From positions 31,703,841 through 31,767,840 of the forward strand of contig OX463848.1 in the NCBI GenBank assembly GCA_949825065.1: a stretch of DNA of 64,000 bases, written 5' to 3'. Shown in pieces: positions 32,426 through 44,754 of this stretch. The DNA comes from Odontocerum albicorne (taxonomy: Eukaryota; Arthropoda; Insecta; Trichoptera; Odontoceridae). Position 1 is the stretch's first letter. Every line of letters begins with the position of its first letter. Both the position numbers and the translations under genes were made by a program. The notes beneath the pieces are model-generated. The model was not told where the DNA came from and did not search any database. It was given only the letters and a program-made list of their open reading frames with translations.

Positions 32426-33885
32426 CTGACGAAGGTGGATTATTTCCAACGTTAGTCAAAAAATAACATGGTCACAGCGGGTTGAGGCAGCACAGACTGG
32501 AATGCACCCAAAGAAGTTCATGCTGTATATCTATCTGGTGGGATTGTAAGGGTAGGGTAAGTAAGGTTGTCACCAAATCAAATTATTGATCCCAAGAAAT
32601 ACAGTTCACAATTCACCAAAATAAGAAGAAACCTGGATTGACCAATAGAAAATGCGTTGTGTTACAGCGTAACAACGTCAGAGCACACGTTTCTTGGTCA
32701 CTCGGCAAAAATTGTTGAAACCTGGCTGGAATGTTTTAGTGCATCCACCATAATAAATACGATTATACACTAACCAATTATTTAATTTCATTCCAGTCTT
32801 TCAAAGCGGACACCATTTCAAATATCTTAGCCCTATTACGATTTTAAAAAATTACATTGGACATACTGTATTGTCTGTCACCATACACCGACTGTATTGT
32901 CACCATACACCGTAATAAGAATGCAGCACTGAAAAACAATTTAATTTAATTTATTCCGTCTTCAACACGAAACCAAAAAAAGGCTAAAAGCAATTTAGGA
33001 AAACAACAGCCGGAAAAATTTGCCTAAATTTTACCTTTCATAATTATATATAGTATATTAAGTACTAGAATGAAGTAAGCATCGACATGTTTGACCTAAA
33101 GACATCTATCCGATGAATACGATTTTTTGTTTCTGCACAACCCTATGGAATCTCGCCTTATGTTTCAATAGTATTTTAGCATTTTTTTTTATTATTTCAA
33201 ATATAAATATCAACGTTTGTCGACGGATGAAGCTTCGTATCGTGTGCTATCAATAGCTTTAAGTTTTTACCAGTTATCACAAAGCACTTTCAGCAGGGTG
33301 AATCTCACAAACTTATATGATTTTAAAAAAAGTTCTTAAAAGTGCTTAAAAGTTCCCACCTCTGATCTGTCAAAGCTTGCCAATTATGATTGGCCAGTTT
33401 AAGTTTTGAAGATATATCATCAAAACTTTTATAGCACCCGTTATGACATTGCCAATCTGATCGCATTATTAGAAACTCTCAGATTTACTTAAGGTAACCT
33501 TATTCTGACTGTTGACTTTATCAAGTTCGTATAAACAAATCAAGAATGTTTCACAACATTTAAGAAATAAAAAAAGTAGTGTTGTAGTTTATAATAATTA
33601 CAAAAGGTTAATTTATATAGCACCTTATAAAAAACATACTCTGCTTAAGTGTGCTGCGACTTGAAATTCGAACCCACTTTTATTGACATTAAAAATATAA
33701 TCAAATATAGTAATAAACTAATTATGTAGTTGAGTTTAAGAATATGAAGGTGGTATCTGCAACCATTAAATTAGATACTTCCCCGCAGTAGCAAATGTTT
33801 AAAAAAATATATTTGGCAAGAAAAGCGCACAAAACATGCCAAAGGAAGATTTATAAAGATTTTTTGTAGATCTTCCGACATGCGA
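32426..33885. other. Mostly unassigned
   Basis: 33640-33880 resembles 52080-52310 in order of words ('tgctgc.actt..acgaaccca.ttttattgaca', 'aagattttttgtagatcttc'), so a dispersed repeat. Otherwise nothing recognised. Confidence 0.4.
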
Positions 33886-33889
33886 TATT

Positions 33890-34400
33890 GTCACATTCAT
33901 GTCACAGGATCTAGGTTTAGTCAAGCTTTAGGGTGAGTATTGTGTTAATAAAACCTCTCAAAAAAGGTTGTCTCGAAGTGCTTTCCGAAGCTCCACACGT
34001 CACCCATATATTTAACATTTAAAGGCAGACCATTCCATGTCGCAGGACTCAGATGGAGTCAGGCTTTAGGTAAAGTGTAGTGTATGTGTGAAGTATTCAA
34101 ATATAATCATAAATTTTGGCAAGACCTCTCAACAAGGATTGTCTTCAAGTATTTTTTGAAATTGCACATATCACCTACGTATCTGATGCTTCGAGGCATA
34201 TCTAATACAGAAACTAGGTGGACTCAGGCTTTAGGTGGAGTGTAGTGTTCAAATATAATCATCAATTTTGAAAAGACCCCTTAACAAGGATTATATTTAA
34301 TTGCTTCCTGAAGCTGTACACATCACCCATATCTCTAACACTTAGAGACAAACCATTATATAGTATGTCACAGAATCTAAGTGAAGCCAGGCTTTAGAAG
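33890..34400 (-). repeat. ~150-170-bp tandem repeat derived from a LINE-like tail
   Basis: 'gaagctccacacgtcacccata' at 33987 recurs in changed form at 34158 and 34310, each with 'ccaggctttag' and 'acctctcaacaaggattgtct' blocks. On the minus strand the first unit reads 'MEW' then 'YMGDV-SF-K', resembling the 'WN-LP..V----S---FK' end of LINE ORFs. A related single unit is at 52245-52420. Confidence 0.6.
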
Positions 34401-35485
34401 TGCACAAATATTTCTCGTTTGAATGATGTTCACTAGAGGAGGTATAAATTATTTTACGACATTTATAATTCATGTGGATGTAACAGGTCATCGTTTGAAT
34501 GAATTTAAAACATAAAAGTATTTCTAAAATTAAAAATAGAAACCGTAAGTAAGGTCGTCAATTATGTCAACTTGAGAAGGTTTCTAGGAAATACAAATTA
34601 GCAAATATTGAAAATTTAAGTGACGTCAATTGCGTAATATAAATTTTAATAGAAAAACGACAATATTTTGTTGAAGAAATTCTACGCAAAAATTCATACC
34701 GTGCAAAAAAAACTAATTATTTTCTAAATAACCCAAGGTTAAGTAAAATCAATTCATAGTCGGAACAAACTTCATTAGAGGTGGAAGTAGGACTCGTATA
34801 AAATAATTATCTCGCAGCAATACAAAACGTATCGTAAAACCTGTAATACTGTTTGTCATCAGTATAACTTATCAGCTATATTTATATACATAGTACAATT
34901 TTTGTAGCGCCGTTTACAGAGCAAAATCTCTTCAATATTAAAGTAATATAGTCAATAAGGGTATCTGCACAATGAAACAAATGTTCACAACGAAACAAAA
35001 ACGAAACACATTTATGGAATGCTACAAATACAGGCGGAACGAAATCAATATGAATTGGGTATCTTTCTCATGGTCGTTTGACTTACCATGAATATGATAA
35101 ATTGCCAAAATAGCAAATGATTATTTCGCAGCTTTAGGAAGTGGTTTGGCAAATAATATACACATATAAGAGAGTAAAAAGTGCAGCAAAGAAAATTCAG
35201 TAAACAATATTCCTTCTGAAAGTTCACGTTTAAATTTAAATGAAATGAAGACCATACAAGAAGAAATATTTAGGACTATAAATACGCTTAGTAATACTTC
35301 TTCTATGAGTCCCGATGAAACATGTAGTAAGCTACTTAAAAATATCTGTGATCAAATATATATTTATATTCGTTATAATCATAACTTAAGTTTTAAGGTT
35401 GATTGTTTTCTTGAAACATAAAGCATTCCACAATTATACCAATATACAAAAGTGGAGAAAAAACTTGTATTCAAAATTAAAGACG
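34401..35485. other. AT-rich, unassigned
   Basis: Fragment near 34908 ('gtagcgccgtttacagagcaaaatctcttc') belongs to the GCGCC-type dispersed repeat. Nothing else recognised. Confidence 0.35.
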
Positions 35486-35671
35486 AATATCGCTCATATA
35501 GCATTGTATACTGTACTTCCGTTATCGCTCATATAGTATTGTATACTTCGTTCGAATATCGCTCATATAGCATTGTATACTGTACTTCCGATATCGCTCA
35601 TATAATATTGTAAATTTCGTTCGAATACGTCATTCGAATATCGCTCATATACGAGTAGCATTGTATACTTC
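35486..35671. repeat. Higher-order tandem repeat around 'atatcgctcatata'
   Basis: Alternating ~35-bp subunits ('..gcattgtatactgtacttccg' and '..gtattgtatacttcgttcga') make ~71-bp higher-order units, about 2.5 copies. Confidence 0.85.
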
Positions 35672-36714
35672 GATGCAAATAAAATTATTTATCAACATCA
35701 ATTAAGTTTAACATGTTAAATGGATAGTGAGGATACTATGTATTTCTTTATTTTTTTACAGAACAAGACTAAGATGCGCAGGTATATTTTTATATTTGGC
35801 AAAATAATTTGACAAATTCTTGTCAAACATTTGACAAATCATTCTATCAAATTATCTTAAATGGATTAAATGGCGTAGATCCAGTGACTGGAAAATAAAT
35901 AAAATGGATTAAAAGCTACTCAACCGCTAGTAAAGAACACATTGGTCATACTCATAGCACTAGTCAAGTCGATTTGAGGGTCCTACAAGGGACTAATTAA
36001 CTACATAATTTAAACCACAAATAATCTTTGTGGTAAATTATGGTGGGTATTCTATAACATTCGAAAACGAAACTAATATTTTTCAAATATAAAAACTGGT
36101 CACAGGTGCATTGCAATGCAGAGATGGGTTTAAATTAGGTAAAACAATGGTCGGATCAATATTGAATATCGAAAAAAAAAAAAAAAAAAAAAACAAATGC
36201 GTTAGTTTCAGTAATACTTGGGCAGGATATCCTGGAAACTAGAGCTACTCGTACATAATGGTTTTTAAAACGGGTGGTTCTGGCTCTCGATGAGAATGTA
36301 AAATACTAAAATCTAGCTCATGTATAAACTATTTGAAGATAATCATCGACAAGTTTCTGAGATAGGACTCACATTGATAATTTGACTTAGCAAAAAAGGA
36401 AGTAGGTTAATTAATTTAAAAAAGCTCTTAATATTTAGTCTCAAGTAAATATTTTAATCGTCTATATGTCTTTGCAAATCACAAGAAGGGAAGATGCAGA
36501 CTCAGCAGACACACGCATGGCAACTTATCAAATGTTCACCATCCCTAGAATTAAAACATATTTTGTCCAAAAGCAATATGATTATTTAGCTCCCATGACA
36601 TACATTGGGGTGTCGAATTCAATAAAGGCAAAGGGAGGAAAACAATTTAGGCTGTCGATCGGAGCGTGGTTGTTATTGCGACAGGAGTTTGAGTACTTAG
36701 ACTTGCAAGAGCAA
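35672..36714. other. Unassigned; poly-A tract near 36172-36193
   Basis: The A-tract may be a retroposon tail, but no body is recognised. The ORF at 36466-36717 (83 codons) has no recognised similarity. Confidence 0.35.
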
Positions 36715-36915
36715 TGACTTGTAGCAAAGGTTTGTGTGAGCTCTTGAGTGTGGTATTTTTTTGTTGTTTTTTTATGATTATGTGCGGTATATAGTGTGAT
36801 GAACGTTTTTGGTCTGTCTGGAGTGATGAAGTATGAAGAGTTTGATTTCGCGTGATGTATACATATATAATACATATGTAATTGAGTGTCACTGTTTGTC
36901 ACGTTGATGAGAATG
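36715..36915 (+). repeat. Dispersed repeat, inverted copy at 38590-38775
   Basis: 'ggtttgtgtgagctcttgagtg', 'ggtctgtctggagtgatgaagt', 'gagtttgattt' and 'aattgagtgtcactgtttgtca' occur in mirrored order and complement at 38590-38775. Family not identified. Confidence 0.75.
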
Positions 36916-37299
36916 TGCAACGGTGTTTTATATAATCAAAAATCGAAAAGACTTATCGATTTATTTTTTCATGCTATATGTTTTCAGTGAGATACAGGCA
37001 AAAGCCTAGTTTACTGGGGACACGACAAATGAAAGACAACAAACCCAGATTCATTAAAATTGTGTGTCCAAATTAAATTACGAGTTGTTTTTTCTCAAAT
37101 TATGTATATTTTTGTCATGTGTGACATAAATAAAAAAAAAATAGGTAGTATGGAATGATTGACTGAGGTAGAATGTCTAAAACTTTAATTAAAAGAAGTA
37201 AGAGGGTGCAGAAATTTATAATCAAGGCTATTTTAATAAAGCCTTTAATATATCCAAGTGAGGAACATTTCAAAGATTTTAGCTTTTGAGCATTGGTTA

Positions 37300-37475
37300 T
37301 GTATTAAGCTGCATGGCCGCGCGGTAACAGACTGGACTTCCATGCGGATACGAGTAGTTGCTGGTTGAAACCCCGCGCTGTGCTACTCCTCTCTAATGAC
37401 GTAATCATTTTGTCCACCTAGTATTTGGGAGTATGAGGATAAAGCTATGACTTTGATCGTATCTATTCTTTCAAA
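37300..37475 (+). mobile_element. tRNA-derived SINE (family B)
   Basis: 'catggccgcgcggtaacagactggacttcc' (A-box-like) and 'ctggttgaaaccccg' (B-box-like) are followed by 'ctactcctctctaatgacgtaatcattttgtccacctag' and '.aggataaagctatgactt.gatcgtatct'. The same order is at 49245-49400. Distinct from family A. Confidence 0.72.
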
Positions 37476-38589
37476 AAAGTGAAAAACATGCCGGTGTGCT
37501 CCGATCGTCTCACTTTGGTTTACCATCGGATCCAGTACAGCGGTGTGGTCGGTAAGTTTGCTAGTGTGCAGCGGCACACGGATTTCCAACTGACTTGACG
37601 TTGGAACACGACAACGTATTGAAAATTATTATCAATATTCATAAAGGTGCTGAAGCTCATAAGACTATTAATCATATTGATCCAACTAAGAACATTCATC
37701 ATAATTATGTCGTGTGGCTCATGACTGAGAATCGTGACACCTATGGTAGTCTCTGAAAACTCCAATCCATCCATCTCTGCAGTTCGCATTTAGAAGGGCA
37801 GTTGTTAAGGGTAGACGTGTCGCGTTTCTTATTTGGCCAGTCCCACGCACTGGGACTTTTGTGCGTCTTCCGTCTATGCTTCCAGTATCCACAAGTCTCT
37901 AAAAACTGTCTCTTTGGGCAGGAGAAACAACGTGTATAATTGAAACGTATATCAAGCTGGATGACTTAAAACATGAATTCTTAGTAACAGATGTACGGTA
38001 ACCGAGTATAACAATTAAGCATGATGAGGGAAGGGGACTACATTTTTGTATGATAACTTAAGTGGACATTTTTAAACTGTTGCTTTGTTATACTTGTATA
38101 TCTTCTTATCCTGTAAAAATATGTAAATAAATAAATACTTTGAGGACTTGATTAAGCCAAGATCATTGTCGTTGTCTGTAGATGTCATAGGTGTAGTGTC
38201 GTAGGTGTAGATGTCGAACTCTTGCTAGAAGTCGTAGCTCTACAAAATCTCTGAGTTTTCTTTATTTCGTTTATTAGTATAGTACATTTCAATTTATTCG
38301 AATTTGTGTTTTATTATAATTTATTTTGTATAATTTATTGAATTTGAAAATAAATCTTTTTTGTCAAACACACGTGTAAGTAAAAATATAAGACCGTTTG
38401 GCCTGGAAAGGATTCAATTAAAATATTTTGAGCATTACATTTCGTTCGTTTGATCCTTTACATATGATGTCTGGGTATTTGCAAAGGTATTTCATTGATT
38501 AAATTCAACGTTTGTGAGGAATTTTACCAAAACACATATTCCTACTGATTTTACTAACGAATATATGGTTTCCTTACAAGCTGCAATTT
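37476..38589. other. Unassigned
   Basis: 37510-37900 is somewhat GC-richer, with open stretches but no recognised product. Confidence 0.35.
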
Positions 38590-38775
38590 TTAGTTAACCC
38601 ATTGGATGCGTATGACAAAGAGTGACACTCAATTTCATGTTTAAAGTGCGTAAATCAAACCCCTCACACTTCGTCACTCCAGACAGACTAAAAGTCCATC
38701 ATATAATGTGTTGCATATAATCATCAAAAACACATGACGCTCAAGAGTTCACACAAATCCTTTCCTATAAGTATG
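38590..38775 (-). repeat. Dispersed repeat, inverted copy of 36715-36915
   Basis: Shows 'tgacaaagagtgacactcaattt', 'cttcgtcactccagacagact' and 'ctcaagagttcacacaaatcc', complements of the landmarks at 36715-36915. Confidence 0.75.
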
Positions 38776-39014
38776 TAAAACGACTGTCAAATAATGGATA
38801 CTCGATATGGATACATAAAATAATTATGAAGGAAAAGCTGATTGATTGGGAGGTTGGGAGGATTAGCGGTAGCGGCTTTAAAACAATAAATTCATTACAC
38901 ATGTTTGTATTTAAGTGTCAAATAAAGAAAAATAATAAATATAGTGTTATGGGCGGAATTGAATCGTTGAGGTACTTGAGTCAGAAGGAAATTAAGACAT
39001 CATGTGTAAGTAAA

Positions 39015-39567
39015 GGGTCTTTCAAATTGAGCGGTTTTTTTAATTCTTGGATAAAACACATATGGCGTCGTGAACTTGCCTGGGTCTTGTCACATTTGAG
39101 AAGTGTAATGTATGACATTTATAAAAATGGAGTCGTATACGAGTACAATGCAACAACGCGTTCAAATTGAGAATTATTTTATGCATTGTAATCTCCGGAA
39201 ACGGTGATGTTAATTGACCACCAAGATCATGTGATCTGACACCGTTGAACTATTTTCTCTGGGGTTACGTGAAAAATCAGGTCTATAAGAATGACCCCCA
39301 ATCAATTCCTGAGCTGAATTATTAACGTTATTGGTGAGTCAGAACCGCAATTATGCCAAAATGTCATCGAAAATTTTGACAAAAGAGTGGACATCTGTGG
39401 AGCTGCAAGAAGTGGACATTTGGCAGATATTGTCTTTTGTATTTTGATGTCATACATTATACTGCAATAACCAATAAAAGTTTTTGGAAATCAAAGGAAA
39501 TTTTGTGTTTTATTCAAGAATTAAAAAAAATAGAATTAAAAAAACCGCTCAATTTGAAAGACCCGGA
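39015..39567 (+). mobile_element. Internally deleted Tc1/mariner-type element
   Basis: The ends are inverted copies of 'gggtctttcaaattgagcgg' followed by T-run and 'aattct' (39016-39050 and the complement at 39537-39566). Inside, an N-terminal scrap reads 'TSTMQQRVQIENYF' (39130-39180). It is joined directly to a transposase C-terminus, 'PPRSCDLTPLNYFLWGYVKN' and 'QVYKNDPQSIPELN' (39215-39320). The central domain carrying most of the catalytic acidic residues is deleted, and frame breaks follow. The 'DLTPLD-FLWGY-K--VY' block is typical of this transposase superfamily. A clean TA duplication is not visible at both ends. Confidence 0.8.
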
Positions 39568-39629
39568 AACCTTCATATTCGAACAGGACAATAGTAAAAT
39601 CTATTAGATGGTATTCCACACTAGTATTT

Positions 39630-40065
39630 AATTATCAACTATGCTGTATGTAAGCGAAACCTGGACGTGGTAAAATACTAAAAGTAACCGAATAAATGCT
39701 TTTGAAAAGCTTGTATTGAGAATGATACATGGGGGGGCAATTTATTACAGAATACGGAATGAAGTGAGTAGAAATGTATGTGAACTTAATACTGATGTTT
39801 TGAGTTAGATGAAGAAGAACACTCTGAGATGGTTTGGGCATTTAGAAAAGCTGGATGAAGTATTTCTAACAATAATAATAAATAGTATAATGTGCTCGAA
39901 AGTTGTGGTAGAGGAAGGCCAGGGGAAGTTTGTGGGATTAAATGAAACGTAGATAGTCAGAGAAATGAGTTATATGAAAATATGTATGGATGGTAGAAGA
40001 AGCGAAGAATGTGTAATTAGATAGGAAAGTCTGGCGATCTGTCTTTTCGAGATAGAAAAGTATTT
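39630..40065 (+). mobile_element. RTE-like LINE remnant
   Basis: 'MLYVSETWTW', 'VLRMIHGGAIYYRIRNEVSR', 'NTLRWFGHLEKLDE', then 'ggtagaggaaggccaggg' (RGRPG) and the 3' 'ctggcgatctgtcttttc' segment. Two or more frame breaks. Confidence 0.75.
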
Positions 40066-41379
40066 ATGTAATATTTCATATCCGTATGTTTTAATATAAA
40101 CATATGATCAGTTTCAATTTTGAGGCAATAAATAGGTTAAGAAAATCCTTTTAATGAATTACAGACATTTCAAGAAGCAAATGCCAAGACTCGTTTAGGA
40201 AAGTCATTAACAATCCTACGAGAGAAAAGGTAATTTACGTCAAGCTTTAGACAAAGGAGACAACAGAGGTATAAACATACAGACATTCCTTTGATTTGTC
40301 TCGTGTTTAACAAGCGGATTCTGCCGAATCAAAGCTCCAGCCAGAAGCTGGTTTATTGTATCGTATAAACGATTGTAACAAACATTTCTAAGGGAGTATT
40401 TCACTTTGAGATGTTAAAAAGCTAAAATCATTATACCATAAGTACGCTAAGGGGTTGACTCGCGTGGTAGATACTTGTAGTTATATCTCACCACTTATTA
40501 AATTTAAAAATATTGTGACGAGATTTTAAATAGTCAATAAATTCGTAAAAACATCCACCTTCATTTCTGTATTAATATTTCTTCAGTAAGATACATACAA
40601 ACACCTAATTTTCAGTGGTCACAACAAATAAAAGGTAATATCCACAATAACGTGCCTACTTTAAATTGCTTGGTTATTTTTGTTTGTCTTGTTTTTAATT
40701 AACTATGCACAAAAAAAATGAATTGTCATTTAAATAAATAAAAATATAAATTACTTTTTACGCTTACGTAATAAAAGCCTCCAATAAGGATTTAATGAAA
40801 AACATATTTAAATTCTATTATAAATAATAGTAAACAGAGTGACTTCATATGAACAAGGAAGTAAAATAAGCTGTATTCTAGACCCAGCTCTATTCCGAAC
40901 TTTTTTTATCGGTGTTCTACAAGCTTATATTATATGGTGCACCACTCATTGGAGTCACTCAGCATCTGAAAAACTATTCGCTGTTCCTAGGACAAACCAG
41001 TGGGTGAATTTTGTCTATAAAGGCATTACCGCCTGGTTCTGAACGGCCCTGGGGAACCTGAAAATCCTTCAATAGACTCCAAAGAGGAATTAAAAACCTA
41101 AATACAAGATGTCAAAATGAGAAATTAGAGTGATGGATTGATTCTGGTTTTGCGCTGAGGAACACTCCATGTGACACTTGTTGCAGTAGCCAAGAATCCC
41201 GAAGAGGACATGATTTGTTGTCCTTGTGCATGCCCAATGCTGCCCAATTGTGAAATTCTAAAACTTAGACTTAACTTAAAGAATAAAACTGGTTAGGGTG
41301 TATTTAAAATATTTTCAATAACAAACTTACTAAATAAGGCCTCGCACATAACTTTAACTGTCGATTGAGTAAATACTTG
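40066..41379. other. Mostly unassigned
   Basis: 40880-41050 could be a very decayed LINE segment ('VLQAYIIWCTTHWSHSAS'), but the match is too loose to call. Confidence 0.35.
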
Positions 41380-41639
41380 TTGGGTAAATCAAAGAAGTTG
41401 AATTAATACGATTTCAATTCCCTATATTTTTTTCTCAGCCATTTCCACGATACAAAAGGGTCTGCTTCACTTATTTTACAAACACCGTATCCTATCGAAA
41501 GTTGCTCTCCATCAAGGAAATTATTATCGTGTTCACTCCAGCCTGAAACAACTCAGTCGAACTGCAACCAAACCATTCACGCAAGTTCTTCAGCCAAGTA
41601 ATGCGATGTTTACCCCTGCCTTATTCACAATGATTTTTT

Positions 41640-42030
41640 CTTGGATATTAAAATGTATCTTATACGTTTATATAACTTTTATTTTAATGTATCCTATGCT
41701 TCTAAATATGTGAAAAAGATTTTGCATCTTGCGAACCTTCACGGTTTTAAGCAGTTGTCAGTCGTTAGGCATACATACGCGCAAGCACTTCCACATTTTA
41801 AAGACGTTCGGTCTGGCGAATCTTGAGGATCCACGTCTTAAAAGTCTTAATCCTACATGATATTTCCTGGTTCAGTGTTCATGTCTCCGTTTCATAGAGC
41901 AGAGTTGAGAAGATGTAGCAGCGAACCATACGAATTCTTAACTCAAAGGCCAGGTTTTGTTAAACGACGCATAATTTTAGTGAAAACTTTTCTCGCTAAC
42001 TCTGTGGAAAATTGTTACAACAATGTTTTT
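41640..42030 (-). mobile_element. RTE-like LINE remnant
   Basis: On the minus strand: 'KVFTKIMRRLTKPGL', 'LRIRMVRCYIFSTLLYETET' (frame-corrected reading only of visible codons) and 'CRIKTFKTWILKIRQTERL'. This is the conserved 'R--L..SLRIRMVRCY-FS-LLYG-E-WTL' region after the RT core. 41380-41640 may be a further decayed part. Confidence 0.72.
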
Positions 42031-43230
42031 TTTTTTGCTTAGCAAGCGGTATTACATATCCAATATTAATTTTGAAGGTTTGAGCCATGAATACATGTCA
42101 TATTTCCTAACTTAAATATTATTCTTTGCTGATAACACTTTTCTCCCCGTTCTATACAGGAACTTTGGATTCCTCTAGGATCCTATTTGATAGAACCGCA
42201 TTCCAGTTTTTAACAAAATATTGTGATGTACAGATATCATGGTCAAGAGATTGTTACAAAAAATCTAAATAATTGTATTGGCTAATACAGATATTTTTGT
42301 ACCGGCTGAGTATAAATAAATTATACCACTCTAGCATGGACTGGAACAATGCGGTTGTTATAGTGTGGCAGGTATAAACTGAGATGACAAGGCCATTTAC
42401 AGAGCTTGAGCTGCCTTGGGAGGAGTTGTTTTACTCTCCTTATATATGTGAATATGTTGGTTTATACATATGTTTTACTGTCGATACTCAGTAGTCAGAG
42501 TCTTGTCAGTTCACTTGTGCAAGTGAGGTTATTTTTTGAGCTGTTAACATGTTGTTATACCTAATACACGCATATTCTCTCCATGACCTCCAAATTTTAG
42601 TCGATTATTTATTAAAATACCAAGGGCACGCTTTGCCTTTAAGGAAATTACAGATGGTAAACTGTCTATTGCTTATCAGAAACGAAGGCCAACTGTATCA
42701 ATTTCATATTGTTCTCACTTTGTCTGGTTAGATTTTCTAAAATATAAGGGGACGCTATTGCACAATTTACATTAATTTAATATAGTAGAAAATTGGGAAC
42801 GCAAATAAAATATAACTTATTATTTTAACCAACTTACAAATTACAACTTAAGACCTTATTCAGATTAATTATTTTACTTGAAAATCCCTCACATTATGAA
42901 TATTCTCGTCATTTAACCTAATTGACACTGAAACGACCCTAGGAATGTACATACATTAAGAATGTCCTTTAAACTTGTCAACTTAGAATTACATGACACT
43001 GCATTATATTAAGTAGCTTATTTGTCATGGGTGAGGAATGGTCCTTAAGATAATGCCAAGTTACTTGATACTTGAAGTTGAATATGCATAAATTAAACTT
43101 TCAAGGATTTATAAATATTTGACTTGTTGTTGACACATTAAAACTGTAGAACTCCATTCTAGAACAGCACAGAGTTTCAATATATATATAAAAAACTATG
43201 AAAGTAATTAAAGTTCGATTTTTGAGCGCT
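42031..43230. other. Mostly unassigned; one dispersed repeat
   Basis: 42940-43035 matches 46305-46408 in the same orientation ('cctaggaatgt', 'taaacttgtcaac', 'ttacatgac.ctgcatt.tatt'). Otherwise nothing recognised. Confidence 0.4.
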
Positions 43231-43234
43231 TAAA

Positions 43235-43858
43235 CAAGAATAGAGCGGAAATCACATATCGGTAATTGAGAGACCGTGGACACCTTTATACATCTCGGCT
43301 CTTTGATGTCCAGTAATAACGGAAGTGAAACGGAAATAAAAAGAAAACTTTTCACACTGTCAACTATGGTTAAGCTGAAAAACATATCTTAAGAAAGAAA
43401 TATGACTAAGTTCACTAAAGATTTTTTTTTAGAAAATTGATGCTTTCAATATATCTGTATGGTGTCGACAAATGAACGTTGTTAAAAAGGAACACAAGAA
43501 GAAACACGTATTTGAAATGTAGTGCTGGCGATGTACTCATATGTATGTAGCGTATGCTATGTATCATACATCACGAAAAAACAAAAACAGCTATCTTGGA
43601 AGAATTTCAAACTGTACCGTGTTTTTCTTTGATAAAATAATTCCGAATCCTCAAGTACTTCGGTCATATTACGAAAATACAATAGACTGTTGATTTGAGG
43701 GGAAATATACGAATACCTATCACAGGACAGATCTTCAACGCGATGGATAGATCTGTAACGAAATGCAACCAATACCTACCTCACTTCAAGAGTATATAGA
43801 TGAAATGTTATTGACCGTGAAAAATGGAGGCGTATAATTCAATCGCAAGATCAAGTCC
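43235..43858 (+). pseudogene. LINE RT C-terminal pseudogene
   Basis: Readings in order: 'ETVDTFIHLGSLMSSNNGSE', 'TEIKRKLFTLSTMVKLKN', 'TKFTKDFFLRKLMLSIYLYG', then after a decayed stretch 'ILKYFGHIT' and finally 'DREKWRRIIQSQDQVL' ending in TGA (43860-43862). This is the 'F-YLGS..I..R...A..AM..L..W..--I-..TK--L---L--SI-LYG-E-W' to 'DR--WR-II' layout of LINE ORFs. Frame changes make it non-functional. Confidence 0.75.
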
Positions 43859-43983
43859 TATGAGTACGACTGCTCTACAAATATCTCAATCGCAAGATCA
43901 ATTCCTATGAGTACGACTGCTCTACAAATATCTCAATCGCAAGATCAAGTCCTATGAGTACGACTGCTCTACAAATATCTCAA
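43841..43983. repeat. 47-bp tandem repeat, 3 copies, at the end of a LINE ORF
   Basis: Units start at 43841, 43888 and 43935 ('aatcgcaagatcaagtccta' plus 'tgagtacgactgctctacaa'). The first unit contains the last codons and stop of the LINE ORF, so the repeat is an amplification of the LINE's ORF-end/3' tail. Confidence 0.92.
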
Positions 43984-44125
43984 TGAATAAAAGCAAAATC
44001 AATATTTTTTTCTTTACTTCGAGAATCCCTGTTCTTTAAAATCATGGGATATATAGTAAAATAATGTTCATATAAATAAATGTAAGATTTGTGGAATGCC
44101 CAAATTCAATAAAAAAAAAACTTCA

Positions 44126-44167
44126 AGTCGCATTATTCATGAAGAGAACTTTATGAATAATGCGACT
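44126..44167. repeat. 15-bp stem hairpin
   Basis: agtcgcattattcat (44126-44140), a 12-base loop, then its exact complement (44153-44167). Preceded by an A10 run. Confidence 0.85.
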
Positions 44168-44752
44168 AGGGTTTTTATACGTAGAATATCAACTACAACT
44201 CCAAGTTATTGGAATGAGGCAAATAGTAATATCGTTAAAATGCGTGTAAACTTATTTATTTAGTCGCTTTATTGTAAAATATATGATACAAATGCTGAGT
44301 TTATTTCTGTACACTAATATTTTTCTACCAACTAAAAAGAGATTAATAGATCCATGCAAATTGCTGAGAAAAGACGACGTTATTTACAAAAAATATACAA
44401 AAATACTTTAAACGTTAAATAAATGAAAAATAATATAGTTAAATAAAATATTTACTAATGCCAATAAATACTGGGAAAGGATAAAGAAAATGGTAAACAA
44501 AAAATGAGCCATGTTTTATCAGGAACTTTAAAAATACAATGCATTTTATATGTCAAGTATAGAAAACCAATAATCAAGTTTTCCATGATGATTATTAGAA
44601 ATTTAGAAATCGGTGAAACAGGAAGAAAACATAAATAATTCAATTAAAATCAAATCAATTCCCAATGTACAGTATATGGTACATGTAAGGAAGATGGAGA
44701 GAAGAGAGTGGAACATGGAAGATAATAGATAGATACATTGTAATATTTCAGA
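44168..44752. other. AT-rich, unassigned
   Basis: A minus-strand frame at 44455-44643 is not recognised. Confidence 0.35.
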
Positions 44753-44754
44753 TA

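Noticed and set aside
40880..41050. Possible Jockey-type LINE fragment
   Set aside because: Only loose similarity over ~30 residues with no second supporting motif.
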